Shown here: piece after piece, positions 18,753 through 27,369 of the stretch
Numbering within the stretch: position 1 is the stretch's first letter
Layout of the letters: every line of letters begins with the position of its first letter
Assembly: GCF_004349145.1 (NCBI RefSeq)
Contig: NZ_SMFO01000001.1
Location: forward strand, 682,001 to 746,000
Direction: 5' to 3'
Length of the DNA stretch: 64,000 nt
Source of the DNA: Flavobacterium hiemivividum
GTDB lineage: Bacteria; Bacteroidota; Bacteroidia; Flavobacteriales; Flavobacteriaceae
Translations under genes and position numbers: made by a program
Notes under the pieces: generated by a model
Told to the model about the DNA's origin: nothing
What the model saw: the letters and a program-made list of their open reading frames with translations, nothing else
Database searches by the model: none

Positions 18753-19556
18753 ATGCTCAAATACCTCTCTATCGTTTTATTTGTCTTATTTGGATTTTCA
18801 TATAATTCAAATGCGCAATTTGGATTTTCGCATGAGATAGGAGTTATCGCTGGTCCTGTGGCGTTTCAATCAGACTATGGAGAGCGCTATGACACAAGAA
18901 CAAATGCAGGAAATACCGGTATGGGAATCGGAATAATTCATTATATCAATTTTTCATACAAAGCAGAATGCAACTGTTATGCTCCTGAAACTTATTTTAA
19001 TGACCACTTCAAACTTAGAAGTGAATTGTCTTACAATAAAACCAAGTTAGAACATTTTGGAGAATGGGTTTCACCTAAAAAGATCACTCTAGGAGCCGAC
19101 CAATTGAGAGCGATGAAAGGAAATACAGCCGTTACAAATGTAGGAATGCAATTAGAATATTTCCCTTTTAGCATCCGTGATTTTACAGCAACAATAGGTA
19201 GTTTAGGCCCTTTTGTGAGTCTTGGCGGTCAATTTAGTTATTACAACACCGAAGCTTATTCAACGATGGGGACTTTAGGAACAGTAGCTACCACATTTCC
19301 AAAATATTTAACCCCCACTGACGATCGTCCTCACGGATTTTCCACTGAAGGAGGAACAGTCTGGTCTGTCGTTTCAAGTGTAGGAACCCGTTATAAATTA
19401 ACCCCATTACAAGATTTAATGATAGATTTGAGATTTCAATATTATTTCTCCGACTGGGTGGACGGTTTAAAACCTAATCCTACATCGTACAAAGAAAACA
19501 AGGCCAACGACTGGTTAGTTTGGCTTAATGTGGGATACATATATTACCTTCAATAA
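18753..19556 (+). CDS. Conserved flavobacterial secreted protein, barrel-like
   Basis: 267 residues from ATG 18753 (MLKYLSIVLFVLFGFSYNSNA, signal peptide; cleavage before QFGF); a TTG at 18744 is an alternative start. The mature part is rich in Gly, Tyr and amphipathic strands and ends in a strand with WLVWLNVGYIYYLQ, as in outer-membrane barrels. I recall closely similar proteins in Flavobacteriaceae grouped as the THC0290_0291 family, without known function; this is from memory. Two conserved-looking Cys lie in ECNCYAPETYF. It is flanked by divergent gdhA and a convergent terminator, so it is a single-gene unit. Confidence 0.72.
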   Translation: MLKYLSIVLFVLFGFSYNSNAQFGFSHEIGVIAGPVAFQSDYGERYDTRTNAGNTGMGIGIIHYINFSYKAECNCYAPETYFNDHFKLRSELSYNKTKLEHFGEWVSPKKITLGADQLRAMKGNTAVTNVGMQLEYFPFSIRDFTATIGSLGPFVSLGGQFSYYNTEAYSTMGTLGTVATTFPKYLTPTDDRPHGFSTEGGTVWSVVSSVGTRYKLTPLQDLMIDLRFQYYFSDWVDGLKPNPTSYKENKANDWLVWLNVGYIYYLQ

Positions 19557-19576
19557 CCATCAAACAATCATAAATA

Positions 19577-19610
19577 AAAGACTCAATTCTAAGATTAGAA
19601 TTGAGCCTTT
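19577..19610. terminator. Bidirectional terminator
   Basis: Stem CTCAATTCTAA / TTAGAATTGAG flanked by AAAAG and CTTTTATT, between the convergent secreted-protein gene (plus) and the PLP enzyme gene (minus). Confidence 0.8.
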
Positions 19611-19662
19611 TATTCTTTACTCCTTGCAAAGTATAACGTATAAAACTAGAGTTTCTATTTTA

Positions 19663-20805
19663 CTATGCTAACGCTTTTTGTAAATCACCTATCAAATCGT
19701 CTATATCTTCGACACCTACACTCAATCGCACCAAATCATCCGTGATTCCAATTTCTTTTCTCTTTTCTTCTGGAATCGATGCATGCGCCATCATTACAGG
19801 GTAGTTTGCCAGTGATTCTACTCCGCCTAAAGATTCTGCTAAGGTGAATAATTTTATTTTTTCAAGAAAATCGATCGCCTCTTCTTTTTTACCTGAAACA
19901 AAATCAAAAGAAACCATACCCCCAAAACCACTCATTTGCTTTTTAGCAATTTCATGAAACGGATGACTTGATAAACCTGGATAATATACGGTTTTCACTT
20001 TCGGGTGATTGTTTAAAAACTCAGCCACTTTCTCTCCATTTTCACAATGTCTTTGCATTCTTAAATGCAATGTTTTTATTCCTCTAAGCACTAAAAAGCT
20101 ATCCATTGGCCCTAATGTCGCTCCAGTAGCAAATTGTTGAAAATGCATTTGTTTACCTAATTCTTCGTCTTTCATAATCAAAGCTCCTGCGATAACATCA
20201 GAATGTCCTGCCAGGTATTTTGTGGCTGAGTGCATCACAATATCTGCACCTAAATCTAATGGATTTTGCAAATACGGGGTCGCGAAAGTATTATCAACAG
20301 CAAAAACTATTTTATTCGCTTTTGTGATTTTAGCAATTGCAGCGATATCTGCTAATTTCATCATAGGATTCGTGGGAGTTTCTACCCAAACTAATTTGGT
20401 GTTTTTGTTGATCAATGACTTGAATTTCTCCATGTCATTCATATCTACAAAATGGAATTTTATTCCCGAATCTTTATAAATTCTGCTAAACATTCTATAA
20501 GTTCCACCATATAAATCATCCATAGCAATAACTTCATCAGCGGCCTTCAATCCGCGTAATACACAATCTGTTGCTGCTAAACCTGATGAAAACGCCAATC
20601 CTCTTGCACCATTCTCAATACTGGCTAGCGCATTTTCTAAAGCTGCTCTTGTAGGATTTCCAGTTCTACTATATTCATATTCCCCAATCGGTTGCCCCGG
20701 ACTTGTTTGTGCAAAGGTAGTCGTTTGATAGACCGGCGGCATAACAGACCCTGTACTTGGATCATGATGTTGCCCACCGTGAATTGCTTTAGTATTGAAT
20801 TTCAT
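19663..20805 (-). CDS. Cys/Met metabolism PLP enzyme (cystathionine gamma-synthase/lyase type)
   Basis: 380 residues from ATG 20805 (MKFNTKAIHGGQHHDPSTG), preceded by an AAAAGGAT ribosome-binding site; a longer frame to 20901 has no family support. Fold-type I PLP enzyme of trans-sulfuration. The PLP lysine is K196 in HSATKYLAGHSDV; PVYQTTTFAQ and the tyrosine YEYSRTGNPTR are typical. Members act as cystathionine gamma-synthase, gamma-lyase or related; sequence alone does not separate these, so no gene symbol is given. It is divergent from the DUF4163/DUF3298 lipoprotein gene. No SAM riboswitch was seen in the 105-bp leader. Confidence 0.9.
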   Translation of the reverse strand: MKFNTKAIHGGQHHDPSTGSVMPPVYQTTTFAQTSPGQPIGEYEYSRTGNPTRAALENALASIENGARGLAFSSGLAATDCVLRGLKAADEVIAMDDLYGGTYRMFSRIYKDSGIKFHFVDMNDMEKFKSLINKNTKLVWVETPTNPMMKLADIAAIAKITKANKIVFAVDNTFATPYLQNPLDLGADIVMHSATKYLAGHSDVIAGALIMKDEELGKQMHFQQFATGATLGPMDSFLVLRGIKTLHLRMQRHCENGEKVAEFLNNHPKVKTVYYPGLSSHPFHEIAKKQMSGFGGMVSFDFVSGKKEEAIDFLEKIKLFTLAESLGGVESLANYPVMMAHASIPEEKRKEIGITDDLVRLSVGVEDIDDLIGDLQKALA

Positions 20806-20910
20806 ATCCTTTTTATTTTCAAATGTAAATGGTTTCATAAACTTACCCATTATTTTATTCTTAGCAAGCGACAAGTTGCTACCTTTGTATTTAATTAACA
20901 CTTTTTTTAC

Positions 20911-21654
20911 ATGAAAAATTACATCCTTTTTGCATCCCTATTATTTCTATTTGTTAGTTGTAAAAAAGAATTGACTTTCGAAAGTCAGTCTTTCGAAAAA
21001 AAGACAACTTTAGCTTGTAAAGACAAGTGTCCTTATATAAATGTACGGGTTCCTATAGCTAAAGATGTTCCTGTAGTAGCTGACAGCATCAATAAAAAAA
21101 TATTCTCTGTTTTGAAAGAGATTGTGTACTTTGGAGAAAAGCCATATACCGCTACTGACTATAATGGATTAGTGACTTCCTTCATCGAATCTTACGAAAA
21201 ACTGCAAAAAGATTTCCCCGGAGATTCCTTTGGTTGGGAAGCCCAAATTGATGGCGAAGTAAAATACAGTTCTGAAAACATCATCAATATAGAAATCAAA
21301 CATTACACCTACACTGGCGGCGCTCACGGTTATCAAGGGATGCGTTCTTTGCTGTTTGACCCAAAAACAGGAAAAACAATTACACAAGATCAATTATTTA
21401 AGGATCGAAATGCTTTTAAGACTTTCGTCGAAAAGAAATTTAGAACAAAATATAATATCCCAGAAAGCGGATCGATTAACGCAACAAGATTAATGTTTGA
21501 AGGCGATACTTTCCAGTTGCCTCAAAACATATTTTATACCGATAAAGGATTGCTTTTATTTTACAACCCTTACGAAGTCGCCTCTTATGCTGATGGAACA
21601 AAAGAATTATTGCTACCCTACAATGAAGTGAACGACTATTTGCTGATTAAATAG
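20911..21654 (+). CDS. Lipoprotein with DUF4163 and DUF3298 domains
   Basis: 247 residues. Lipobox LFVSC (Cys17), so a lipid-anchored envelope protein. The DUF4163-like part (about 35-140) contains CPYINVRVP and FGWEAQIDGEVKY. The C-terminal DUF3298 part holds HYTYTGGAHGYQGMRSLLFDPKTG, the family signature, then QDQLFKDRNAFKTFVEKK. The pair occurs in RsiV-type anti-sigma factors, but there is no transmembrane or sigma-binding part here and no sigma gene nearby, so it is probably a stand-alone sensor or lysozyme-binding-like module. A TACCTTTG box (20880-20887) lies just upstream. An AAGGTTTA/TAAACCTT dyad (21670-21695) follows the stop. Confidence 0.82.
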   Translation: MKNYILFASLLFLFVSCKKELTFESQSFEKKTTLACKDKCPYINVRVPIAKDVPVVADSINKKIFSVLKEIVYFGEKPYTATDYNGLVTSFIESYEKLQKDFPGDSFGWEAQIDGEVKYSSENIINIEIKHYTYTGGAHGYQGMRSLLFDPKTGKTITQDQLFKDRNAFKTFVEKKFRTKYNIPESGSINATRLMFEGDTFQLPQNIFYTDKGLLLFYNPYEVASYADGTKELLLPYNEVNDYLLIK

Positions 21655-21796
21655 TCATAAATGCGAATCAAGGTTTAGCATAAACATTAAACCTTCAATA
21701 AATTATACCCCACAGCTTTTTAAAACCTGTCGGGTGTTGATCGATAATCAATTCGCTACTTTTTTTACCTTGATTCACATTAATAGATTCGCAGTG

Positions 21797-21838
21797 CTTT
21801 TAGCCCCGATTGAAATGGAAAGCGGGATTAACTCCTAA
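21797..21838 (+). repeat. Possible short copy of a recurrent AGCCCCGAT-type intergenic element
   Basis: The sequence TTTTAGCCCCGATTGAAATG and its GC-rich continuation stand out from AT-rich surroundings. I recall a recurrent flavobacterial intergenic element beginning AGCCCCGATAGAA. This copy would be short and degenerate. It lies between convergent genes. Confidence 0.35.
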
Positions 21839-21849
21839 CGTTAATTAGC

Positions 21850-22305
21850 CTAAATAAACTTTCGGATACTCATTATAATTCCAATGTGAAGGCCTTCGTG
21901 AAAATTGTTGAAAGCTATCGCATCTAAAGCGCTTTTTAGAACGATCCCCGCTGATGTTGGGTATTCCTGATAATTAATAAAGAGGTTATTTTCTAAATCG
22001 GTTTCCGTTTGATTGATGGTTTCTGCAAGTAATGATTGAATTTCATCGACTTCGGCTTGCGTTGCAATATGTTCTGGCTTTGTCCCTTTTTTATATTTTT
22101 CGACCATTTCATTTGAAATCATCATAGGTAATCCCGATAACTTGTAAACCAACATCTGTTGAACCACAACCACATGGGCGATATTCCAAATCAAGTTATT
22201 ATTGTATCCTTCTGGTATTTTATTCAATTGTTCCAAAGTATATCCCGCCAACATTTGAGATAGTAAGTTTCTACTTGTTCTGGTAACGTCTATTGTTTGT
22301 TGCAT
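21850..22305 (-). CDS. DinB-family four-helix protein
   Basis: 151 residues, four-helix bundle of the DinB/YfiT type. Probable metal-site histidines are in WNIAHVVVVQQ (about residue 44) and FHEGLHIGIIM near the C-terminus. Family members bind a divalent metal and some are thiol-dependent S-transferases, but many have no known role. It has no signal peptide. It is divergent from the ArsC-like gene at 22383 with a short shared AT-rich intergenic. Family call is firm; function not. Confidence 0.85.
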   Translation of the reverse strand: MQQTIDVTRTSRNLLSQMLAGYTLEQLNKIPEGYNNNLIWNIAHVVVVQQMLVYKLSGLPMMISNEMVEKYKKGTKPEHIATQAEVDEIQSLLAETINQTETDLENNLFINYQEYPTSAGIVLKSALDAIAFNNFHEGLHIGIIMSIRKFI

Positions 22306-22382
22306 TTTTCTAATTTTTTGATAAAAATAATCATTTTCCGTCTTAAATGAATTTTCTTTGCAAAAAGAAAATGCATCTTATT

Positions 22383-22739
22383 ATGAACAAAATATATTAC
22401 ATCGCTTCCTGCGATACTTGTAGAAAAATTATAAAATCGTTACCAAAAGGAAATGACCTTGTGTTCCGTGACATCAAACAAGATCCATTAACAACAGACG
22501 AACTAGAGGAAATGTACCAACTTTCAGGAAGTTATGAAGCGTTGTTTAGCAAAAAAGCGCAGTTGTATAAGTCCATGAATTTGAAAGACAAATCCTTAAC
22601 TGAGGACGACTATAAAAAATACATTTTAGAACATTATACTTTTTTGAGCCGACCTGTTTTTGTCATTAACAATGCTGTTTACGTAGGCGGAACGCAACAA
22701 AACATGCTTCAGGTAATGAAAGCGTTGGCTAATGTCTAA
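22383..22739 (+). CDS. ArsC/Spx-family thioredoxin-fold protein
   Basis: 118 residues from ATG 22383 (MNKIYYIASCDTCRKI); an ATG 36 bp upstream is less likely. Thioredoxin-like fold with a CxxC at Cys10/Cys13 and a conserved FLSRPVFVINN strand near the end, as in ArsC-related proteins. No ars genes are near, so arsenate reduction is not implied; YffB or Spx-like redox roles are equally possible. Its 3' end overlaps the start of the exporter gene by 8 nt, implying co-translation. Confidence 0.82.
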   Translation: MNKIYYIASCDTCRKIIKSLPKGNDLVFRDIKQDPLTTDELEEMYQLSGSYEALFSKKAQLYKSMNLKDKSLTEDDYKKYILEHYTFLSRPVFVINNAVYVGGTQQNMLQVMKALANV

Positions 22740-23649
22740 AAGGAATGTCGCGCTGTTTGGCGCTACCATTGTTTCCGTAATTTACGGAGTCACTTTTACC
22801 ATCGCAAAGGACGTAATGCCGCAGTACATCGATGCTTATGGCTTTATTTTGTTGCGAGTAAGCGGCTCGATGCTTTTATTTTGGCTTTCTTGGCTTTTTA
22901 TGCCAAAGGAGAGAATAGCCTTCAACGATTTTCCGCGTATTGTTGCTGCGGCATTTTTTGGCGTCGCTTTTAACATGCTTACCTTTTTTAAGGGACTAAG
23001 CCTTACTTCGCCCATATCAGCTTCCGTGATTATGGTGACAACACCTATGATTGTGTTAGTTCTTTCGGCAATTATTATGAAGGAACGCATGCGAAATCGA
23101 ATGGTCTCCGGTATTGTTCTAGGATTAATAGGCACAGCATTTCTTATATTATACGGCCAGTCCATTGGCAGCGCTACAAACGCGAACCTTGGCAATATGC
23201 TTGTTTTTGTAAATGCCGTATCCTATGGTTTTTACTTGATCATCGTCAAGAAATTAATGGAGAAATACAACGCCTTCACCTTTGTGAAATGGGTTTATTT
23301 ATTCGGTTTTTTAATGGTATTGCCTTTTGGCTGGAGCCAATTTACAGCTGTAGATTGGTCCGTTGTGCCTGAATCTATCTATTGGAAAATAGGATTTGTA
23401 GTGGTCATTTCTACTTTCGTAACCTATTTACTGAACCTGATCACCATGAAAGAATTAAAACCAACAACTGTTGCCGTTTTTATTTATCTCCAACCGCTTT
23501 TTGCCACAATATTTGCTATTGGATTAGGCAAAGACGAATTGAGTCTGGTGAAAATATTGTCGGCAATATTGATATTTGTGGGTGTTTATATGGTGACTTC
23601 CTCTCCCCAGACTGGTCCGAAAGAGCGGGAGACTGAACTTGAAAAGTAG
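22732..23649 (+). CDS. EamA/DMT-family inner-membrane transporter
   Basis: 305 residues with ten predicted hydrophobic helices in two EamA repeats (first ending about residue 140, YGQSIGSATNANLGN between). Characteristic motifs are FILLRVSGSMLLFW and KELKPTTVAVFIYLQPLFATIFAI in the second repeat. DMT proteins export amino acids, nucleosides or other metabolites; the substrate is unknown. It overlaps the ArsC-like gene by 8 nt, so both are probably on one mRNA. Confidence 0.9.
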   Translation: MSKRNVALFGATIVSVIYGVTFTIAKDVMPQYIDAYGFILLRVSGSMLLFWLSWLFMPKERIAFNDFPRIVAAAFFGVAFNMLTFFKGLSLTSPISASVIMVTTPMIVLVLSAIIMKERMRNRMVSGIVLGLIGTAFLILYGQSIGSATNANLGNMLVFVNAVSYGFYLIIVKKLMEKYNAFTFVKWVYLFGFLMVLPFGWSQFTAVDWSVVPESIYWKIGFVVVISTFVTYLLNLITMKELKPTTVAVFIYLQPLFATIFAIGLGKDELSLVKILSAILIFVGVYMVTSSPQTGPKERETELEK

Positions 23650-23783
23650 AATTTGAAAATTGGAATCGGAAACCCGCTTGTGAAAATTGAAACGCGAAAA
23701 CAGTGAGTAAGACTAACAGTGAATACTAAAAAACGGACCACTGACCACTTTTTTATTACCTTTGAACTCTTTTAGAAAAATAT

Positions 23784-24644
23784 ATGATACAATCAATGAC
23801 CGGTTTTGGTAAAGCAACGATTCAATTACCAACCAAAAAAATAACAGTAGAAGTAAAATCCTTAAACAGTAAAGGTTTAGATCTAAACGTGAGAATGCCT
23901 TCGCTTTACCGCGAAATGGAATTGGGATTACGTACTCAAATTGCATCTACACTTGAAAGAGGAAAAGTAGATTTTTCTATTTTTATCGAAAGTACCGCTG
24001 AACAAACCACTACCAAAGTGAATGTGCCAATCGTAAAAGCATACATCAACCAATTGAAAGCCGTTTATGCAGATGCCGACGAAACTGAGTTAATGAAAAT
24101 GGCAGTGAGAATGCCAGATGCTTTAAAAATTGAGCGTGATGAAATTGATGAAAATGACTGGGCCCAAATTAAAGTCGTAATCGAAGAAAGCTTAAACAAC
24201 ATTAAGACTTTTAGAAGAGACGAAGGAATGTCATTAGAGAAAGAATTTCAATTGCGCATTGGAAACATTCGTCAATACATGACAGAAGCTTTAGCATTAG
24301 ATCCAGAGCGAGTACAAGCTATAAAAGACCGTCTGCAAACTGCTATCGATGAGTTGAAAGTTAATGTTGATGAGAATCGTTTTGAGCAAGAATTAATTTA
24401 TTATTTAGAGAAACTAGACATTACGGAAGAGAAAGTTCGTTTGACAAATCACTTGGATTATTTCTTAGAAACTATAAACGGAACAGAAGCTAATGGTAGA
24501 AAATTAGGTTTCATTACTCAGGAAATGGGACGCGAAATCAATACCATGGGATCTAAATCCAATCATGCACAAATGCAGAAATTAGTCGTTCAAATGAAAG
24601 ACGAATTAGAAAAAATAAAAGAACAAGTTTTGAACGTATTGTAA
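23784..24644 (+). CDS. YicC-family endoribonuclease
   Basis: 286 residues. Starts with the typical MIQSMTGFGKATIQLP and ends with MGREINTMGSKSNHAQMQKLVVQMKDELEKIKEQVLNV, both hallmarks of the YicC/YloC family. E. coli YicC is an endoribonuclease affecting RyhB and other RNAs. Upstream of gmk, the common order in many bacteria, and probably co-transcribed with it. A TACCTTTG -7-like box lies at 23757-23764. A GC-rich stop-adjacent element follows directly after the stop. Confidence 0.92.
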   Translation: MIQSMTGFGKATIQLPTKKITVEVKSLNSKGLDLNVRMPSLYREMELGLRTQIASTLERGKVDFSIFIESTAEQTTTKVNVPIVKAYINQLKAVYADADETELMKMAVRMPDALKIERDEIDENDWAQIKVVIEESLNNIKTFRRDEGMSLEKEFQLRIGNIRQYMTEALALDPERVQAIKDRLQTAIDELKVNVDENRFEQELIYYLEKLDITEEKVRLTNHLDYFLETINGTEANGRKLGFITQEMGREINTMGSKSNHAQMQKLVVQMKDELEKIKEQVLNVL

Positions 24645-24671
24645 TCCCTCTAGCCCCCAAAGTGGGAATTA
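24643..24671 (+). repeat. Stop-adjacent GC-rich element, copy 1
   Basis: Directly after the yicC stop the sequence reads ATCCCTCTAGCCCCCAAAGT then GGGAATT. It resembles the opening ATCCCCACCCCAGCC of the bat-operon copies but lacks their second arm. It is the weakest of four copies noted. Confidence 0.35.
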
Positions 24672-24684
24672 AAAAAATAAAAAA

Positions 24685-25263
24685 ATGAATAAAGGAGGAA
24701 AATTAATCGTGTTTTCGGCACCTTCAGGATCTGGAAAAACGACCATAGTTAGGCATTTATTGAGTAAAGAAGATCTAAATTTAGAATTTTCAATTTCGGC
24801 AGCCTCTCGTGATCCTAGGGGCGAGGAAGTAAGCGGAAAAGATTACTATTTCATGACTACTAAAGAGTTCAAACAACACATCAAGAATGACGATTTTCTG
24901 GAATGGGAAGAAGTGTATAGAGACAATTTCTACGGGACTTTAAAAAGTGAAGTTGACCGCATCTGGGCCAAAGGAAAAAATGTGATTTTTGATATTGATG
25001 TCGTTGGTGGACTCCGTATTAAACATAAATTTCCGGAAGAAACACTAGCCGTTTTCGTAAAACCACCAAGTGTGGATGAATTGAAAAGAAGACTGAAGGA
25101 ACGCTCTACTGAAAGTGAAGATAAAATCAATATGCGAATTGCAAAAGCGTCTGTAGAATTAGCTACTGCCCCGCAATTTGATACTACCATAAAAAACTAC
25201 GATTTAGATACAGCTAAAGAAGAGTCTTATCAACTGGTAAAGGATTTTGTAGCCAAAAAGTAA
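24685..25263 (+). CDS. gmk: Guanylate kinase
   Basis: 192 residues. Phosphorylates GMP to GDP with ATP. P-loop APSGSGKT at residues 12-19, GMP-binding SAASRDPRGEEVSGKDYYF, and the lid region RLKERSTESEDKINMRI. It lies 40 bp after yicC and is likely in the same operon. Length and motifs are normal. Confidence 0.96.
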   Translation: MNKGGKLIVFSAPSGSGKTTIVRHLLSKEDLNLEFSISAASRDPRGEEVSGKDYYFMTTKEFKQHIKNDDFLEWEEVYRDNFYGTLKSEVDRIWAKGKNVIFDIDVVGGLRIKHKFPEETLAVFVKPPSVDELKRRLKERSTESEDKINMRIAKASVELATAPQFDTTIKNYDLDTAKEESYQLVKDFVAKK

Positions 25264-25803
25264 TTTTAGCAGTTAGTACTAAGTCCTTAGTAACCGACTT
25301 TAATTTCCGTAGAATGTTAATATAAAAACTAAATATTTATGAGCGGAGTTAAATCATACAAGGAATTACTTATTTGGCAAAAAGGTATTAAATTAGTTCT
25401 GTTAGTTTATAAACTGACAAAGCATTTTCCCGACGATGAAAAATACGCATTGACTAGTCAGCTGAAAAGAGCCAGCGTTTCAATCCCTTCCAATATTGCA
25501 GAAGGTTTTGGACGCCAAACCGATAAATCATTTAATCATTTTTTAAATATTGCACGAGGCTCATTAAACGAAATAGAAACTCAATTAATTATCGAAAAAG
25601 AATTAGAATTCGTTAATGATGATAATCTATTTAATGACATTATTTTCTTAATTGAAGAAGAAGTTAAAATGATTAATGCTTTTGCAAGAAATTTAAAATA
25701 ATTTTTAGAAATTAGTCTTTAGTGCATTGATATTATCCAGAGGAGATTTCCACTAAGGACTAATTACTAAGGACTAGGAACCAATTACTAAGAACTTAGA
25801 ACT
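25264..25803. repeat. Inverted degenerate TTAGT repeats flanking the four-helix-bundle gene
   Basis: Left of the gene (about 25269-25295) the sequence TTAGTACTAAGTCCTTAGTA occurs. Right of it (about 25751-25800) are two ACTAAGGACTA units and further ATTACTAAG copies. The right block reversed reads AGTCCTTAGTAA, matching the left block, so the two sides are inverted relative to each other around the gene at 25339-25701. Related AGT-rich repeats occur in other gaps (38101-38140, 41838-41906). Confidence 0.5.
25339..25701 (+). CDS. Four-helix-bundle protein (S23/IVS-protein, Avd-like)
   Basis: 120 residues. MSGVKSYKELLIWQKGIKLV and ALTSQLKRASVSIPSNIAEG are the classic signatures of the 23S rRNA intervening-sequence protein family, a four-helix bundle also seen as Avd near diversity-generating retroelements. 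No rRNA or reverse transcriptase is near, so this is an orphan copy. A basic groove suggests nucleic-acid binding, but its role is unknown. It interrupts what would otherwise be a gmk-nadD operon and is bordered on both sides by inverted TTAGT repeats, which hints at acquisition as a unit. Confidence 0.88.
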   Translation: MSGVKSYKELLIWQKGIKLVLLVYKLTKHFPDDEKYALTSQLKRASVSIPSNIAEGFGRQTDKSFNHFLNIARGSLNEIETQLIIEKELEFVNDDNLFNDIIFLIEEEVKMINAFARNLK

Positions 25804-26385
25804 ATGAAAATAGGATTGTATTTCGGAACGTTTAACCCCATTCATGTTGGGCATCTCATAATAGCTAACCATATGGCTGAAAATGCCGACTTGGACCAAG
25901 TTTGGTTAGTTGTTACGCCACACAACCCTTTGAAGAAAAAAAGCACCTTGCTTGATGACTCCCACCGCCTTCAAATGGTGCACCTTGCTACCGAAGATTT
26001 CCCGAAATTAAAACCTTCTGACATTGAATTTAAATTGTCGCAGCCTAATTATACAGTGAATACACTAGTTCATTTGGAAGAGAAGTTTCCCAATCATGAA
26101 TTTTCACTAATTATGGGCGAAGACAATTTGAAATCTCTGTGCAAATGGAAAAATTATGAGGTGATTTTGCAAAATCATAGCATTTACGTTTATCCCCGCA
26201 TTTCATCTGAACCTGAAAATCTAGAACTTAAAAATCACCCAAAAGTACATTTGATCGACGCTCCCATAGTTGAGATTTCTTCTACTTTTATTCGAAATAA
26301 CATTAAGGAAGGAAAAAATATTCAGCCTCTTTTGCCGGCTAAAGTCTGGGAATATATCGATCATAATAATTTTTATAAAAAGTAA
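25804..26385 (+). CDS. nadD: Nicotinate-nucleotide adenylyltransferase
   Basis: 193 residues. Transfers AMP to NaMN in NAD synthesis. The nucleotidyltransferase motif GTFNPIHVGHLIIA (residues 8-21) and the C-terminal ISSTFIRNN are present, as is PHNPLKKKSTLL. Its stop codon directly abuts the stop of the convergent LysR gene (26385/26386) with no spacer or terminator. Likely read from the gmk transcript or its own promoter in the repeat-rich upstream gap. Confidence 0.94.
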   Translation: MKIGLYFGTFNPIHVGHLIIANHMAENADLDQVWLVVTPHNPLKKKSTLLDDSHRLQMVHLATEDFPKLKPSDIEFKLSQPNYTVNTLVHLEEKFPNHEFSLIMGEDNLKSLCKWKNYEVILQNHSIYVYPRISSEPENLELKNHPKVHLIDAPIVEISSTFIRNNIKEGKNIQPLLPAKVWEYIDHNNFYKK

Positions 26386-27282
26386 TTATTCCAACCCCTT
26401 TTCCAATTCCGCGGCAATAATTGCAAAAGCAGCAGTAAGGGTGTCGTTTTTTCCTGACATTAAAAAAACTTCAGTATTGGGCATTTTCTTGCTATTCCAT
26501 ATTTGCTGTAATTTTTCATCTTTAATAAATCCTTTGCTATTACAATCCCAAACTACAGCAAGACCTGTATTTTTTGAAAGTGCTTCCAGCATTTCATATT
26601 CAGAAGGAATAAAAAAATTAGGAATCATCGAAGGCCTTTTCTTGTTGAAAACATGCAGCCAAAATAATTTTATATGTGGAATACCTGAATCATGACTGTA
26701 CCATTTTTGTTTGTTTAACCAGTTCTCCACTTCCGAGAATTCTTTGGCTTTAATTTTAGACTTTACATCGGAAGCATCAATATTTGTCGAGCCTACAATA
26801 ATTTGTTTGATATTGCCGACCTTCTTTTGTATCGTATCGAAAGTGTCATATTGCTTAGTGACGATGGCAAAACTTAGTTTTTTCATGTCAACCAATTCAA
26901 AAAGCGTATCATTCTCATGGAAACTAAAATCGATATAATCAAATTTAGAGAGCAAAGAACTCCCGATACTACTGAACAAGTGTTTCGAAATTCCTATCGA
27001 AATTAACTGATTCGTATTCACTGCTTTAGAACGAAAACTACTCTCTACATTTTCAAGCCGATCTAGAGCATCAATGATTAAATTATTGAGTAACTTAGCG
27101 TATTCTGTTTTCTCCACCCCCTTGGATTTCCTATTGAACAATTTATAACCAACATGCGCCTCCAGCATTGATATGTGCTGACTTACGGCTGGCTGGCTGA
27201 TATACAATTCTTTAGCGGCTAATGAAAAATTACCGTTTTTATAAACAGATTTAAAGGTTCTGTACCATTCTAGATTGACCAT
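26386..27282 (-). CDS. LysR-family transcriptional regulator
   Basis: 298 residues. N-terminal winged helix: MVNLEWYRTFKSVYKNGNFS then ELYISQPAVSQHISMLEAHV (recognition helix), followed by the effector-binding periplasmic-protein-like domain. It is divergent from the DJ-1/PfpI and YqhD-type genes, the standard LysR arrangement, so it probably regulates that pair. Candidate operator space is the 87-bp gap 27283-27369. The effector is not evident. Confidence 0.9.
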   Translation of the reverse strand: MVNLEWYRTFKSVYKNGNFSLAAKELYISQPAVSQHISMLEAHVGYKLFNRKSKGVEKTEYAKLLNNLIIDALDRLENVESSFRSKAVNTNQLISIGISKHLFSSIGSSLLSKFDYIDFSFHENDTLFELVDMKKLSFAIVTKQYDTFDTIQKKVGNIKQIIVGSTNIDASDVKSKIKAKEFSEVENWLNKQKWYSHDSGIPHIKLFWLHVFNKKRPSMIPNFFIPSEYEMLEALSKNTGLAVVWDCNSKGFIKDEKLQQIWNSKKMPNTEVFLMSGKNDTLTAAFAIIAAELEKGLE

Positions 27283-27369
27283 GATATAAATATATTTATC
27301 GCAAACATAATTTAAATTATTTTTACTAATAACATATTCGCCTTAAATTTGTACAAACAAAAATCATAC

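Noticed and set aside
20806..20910. Possible SAM riboswitch before the trans-sulfuration gene
   Set aside because: No conserved SAM-I or SAM-II sequence elements are visible in the short leader.
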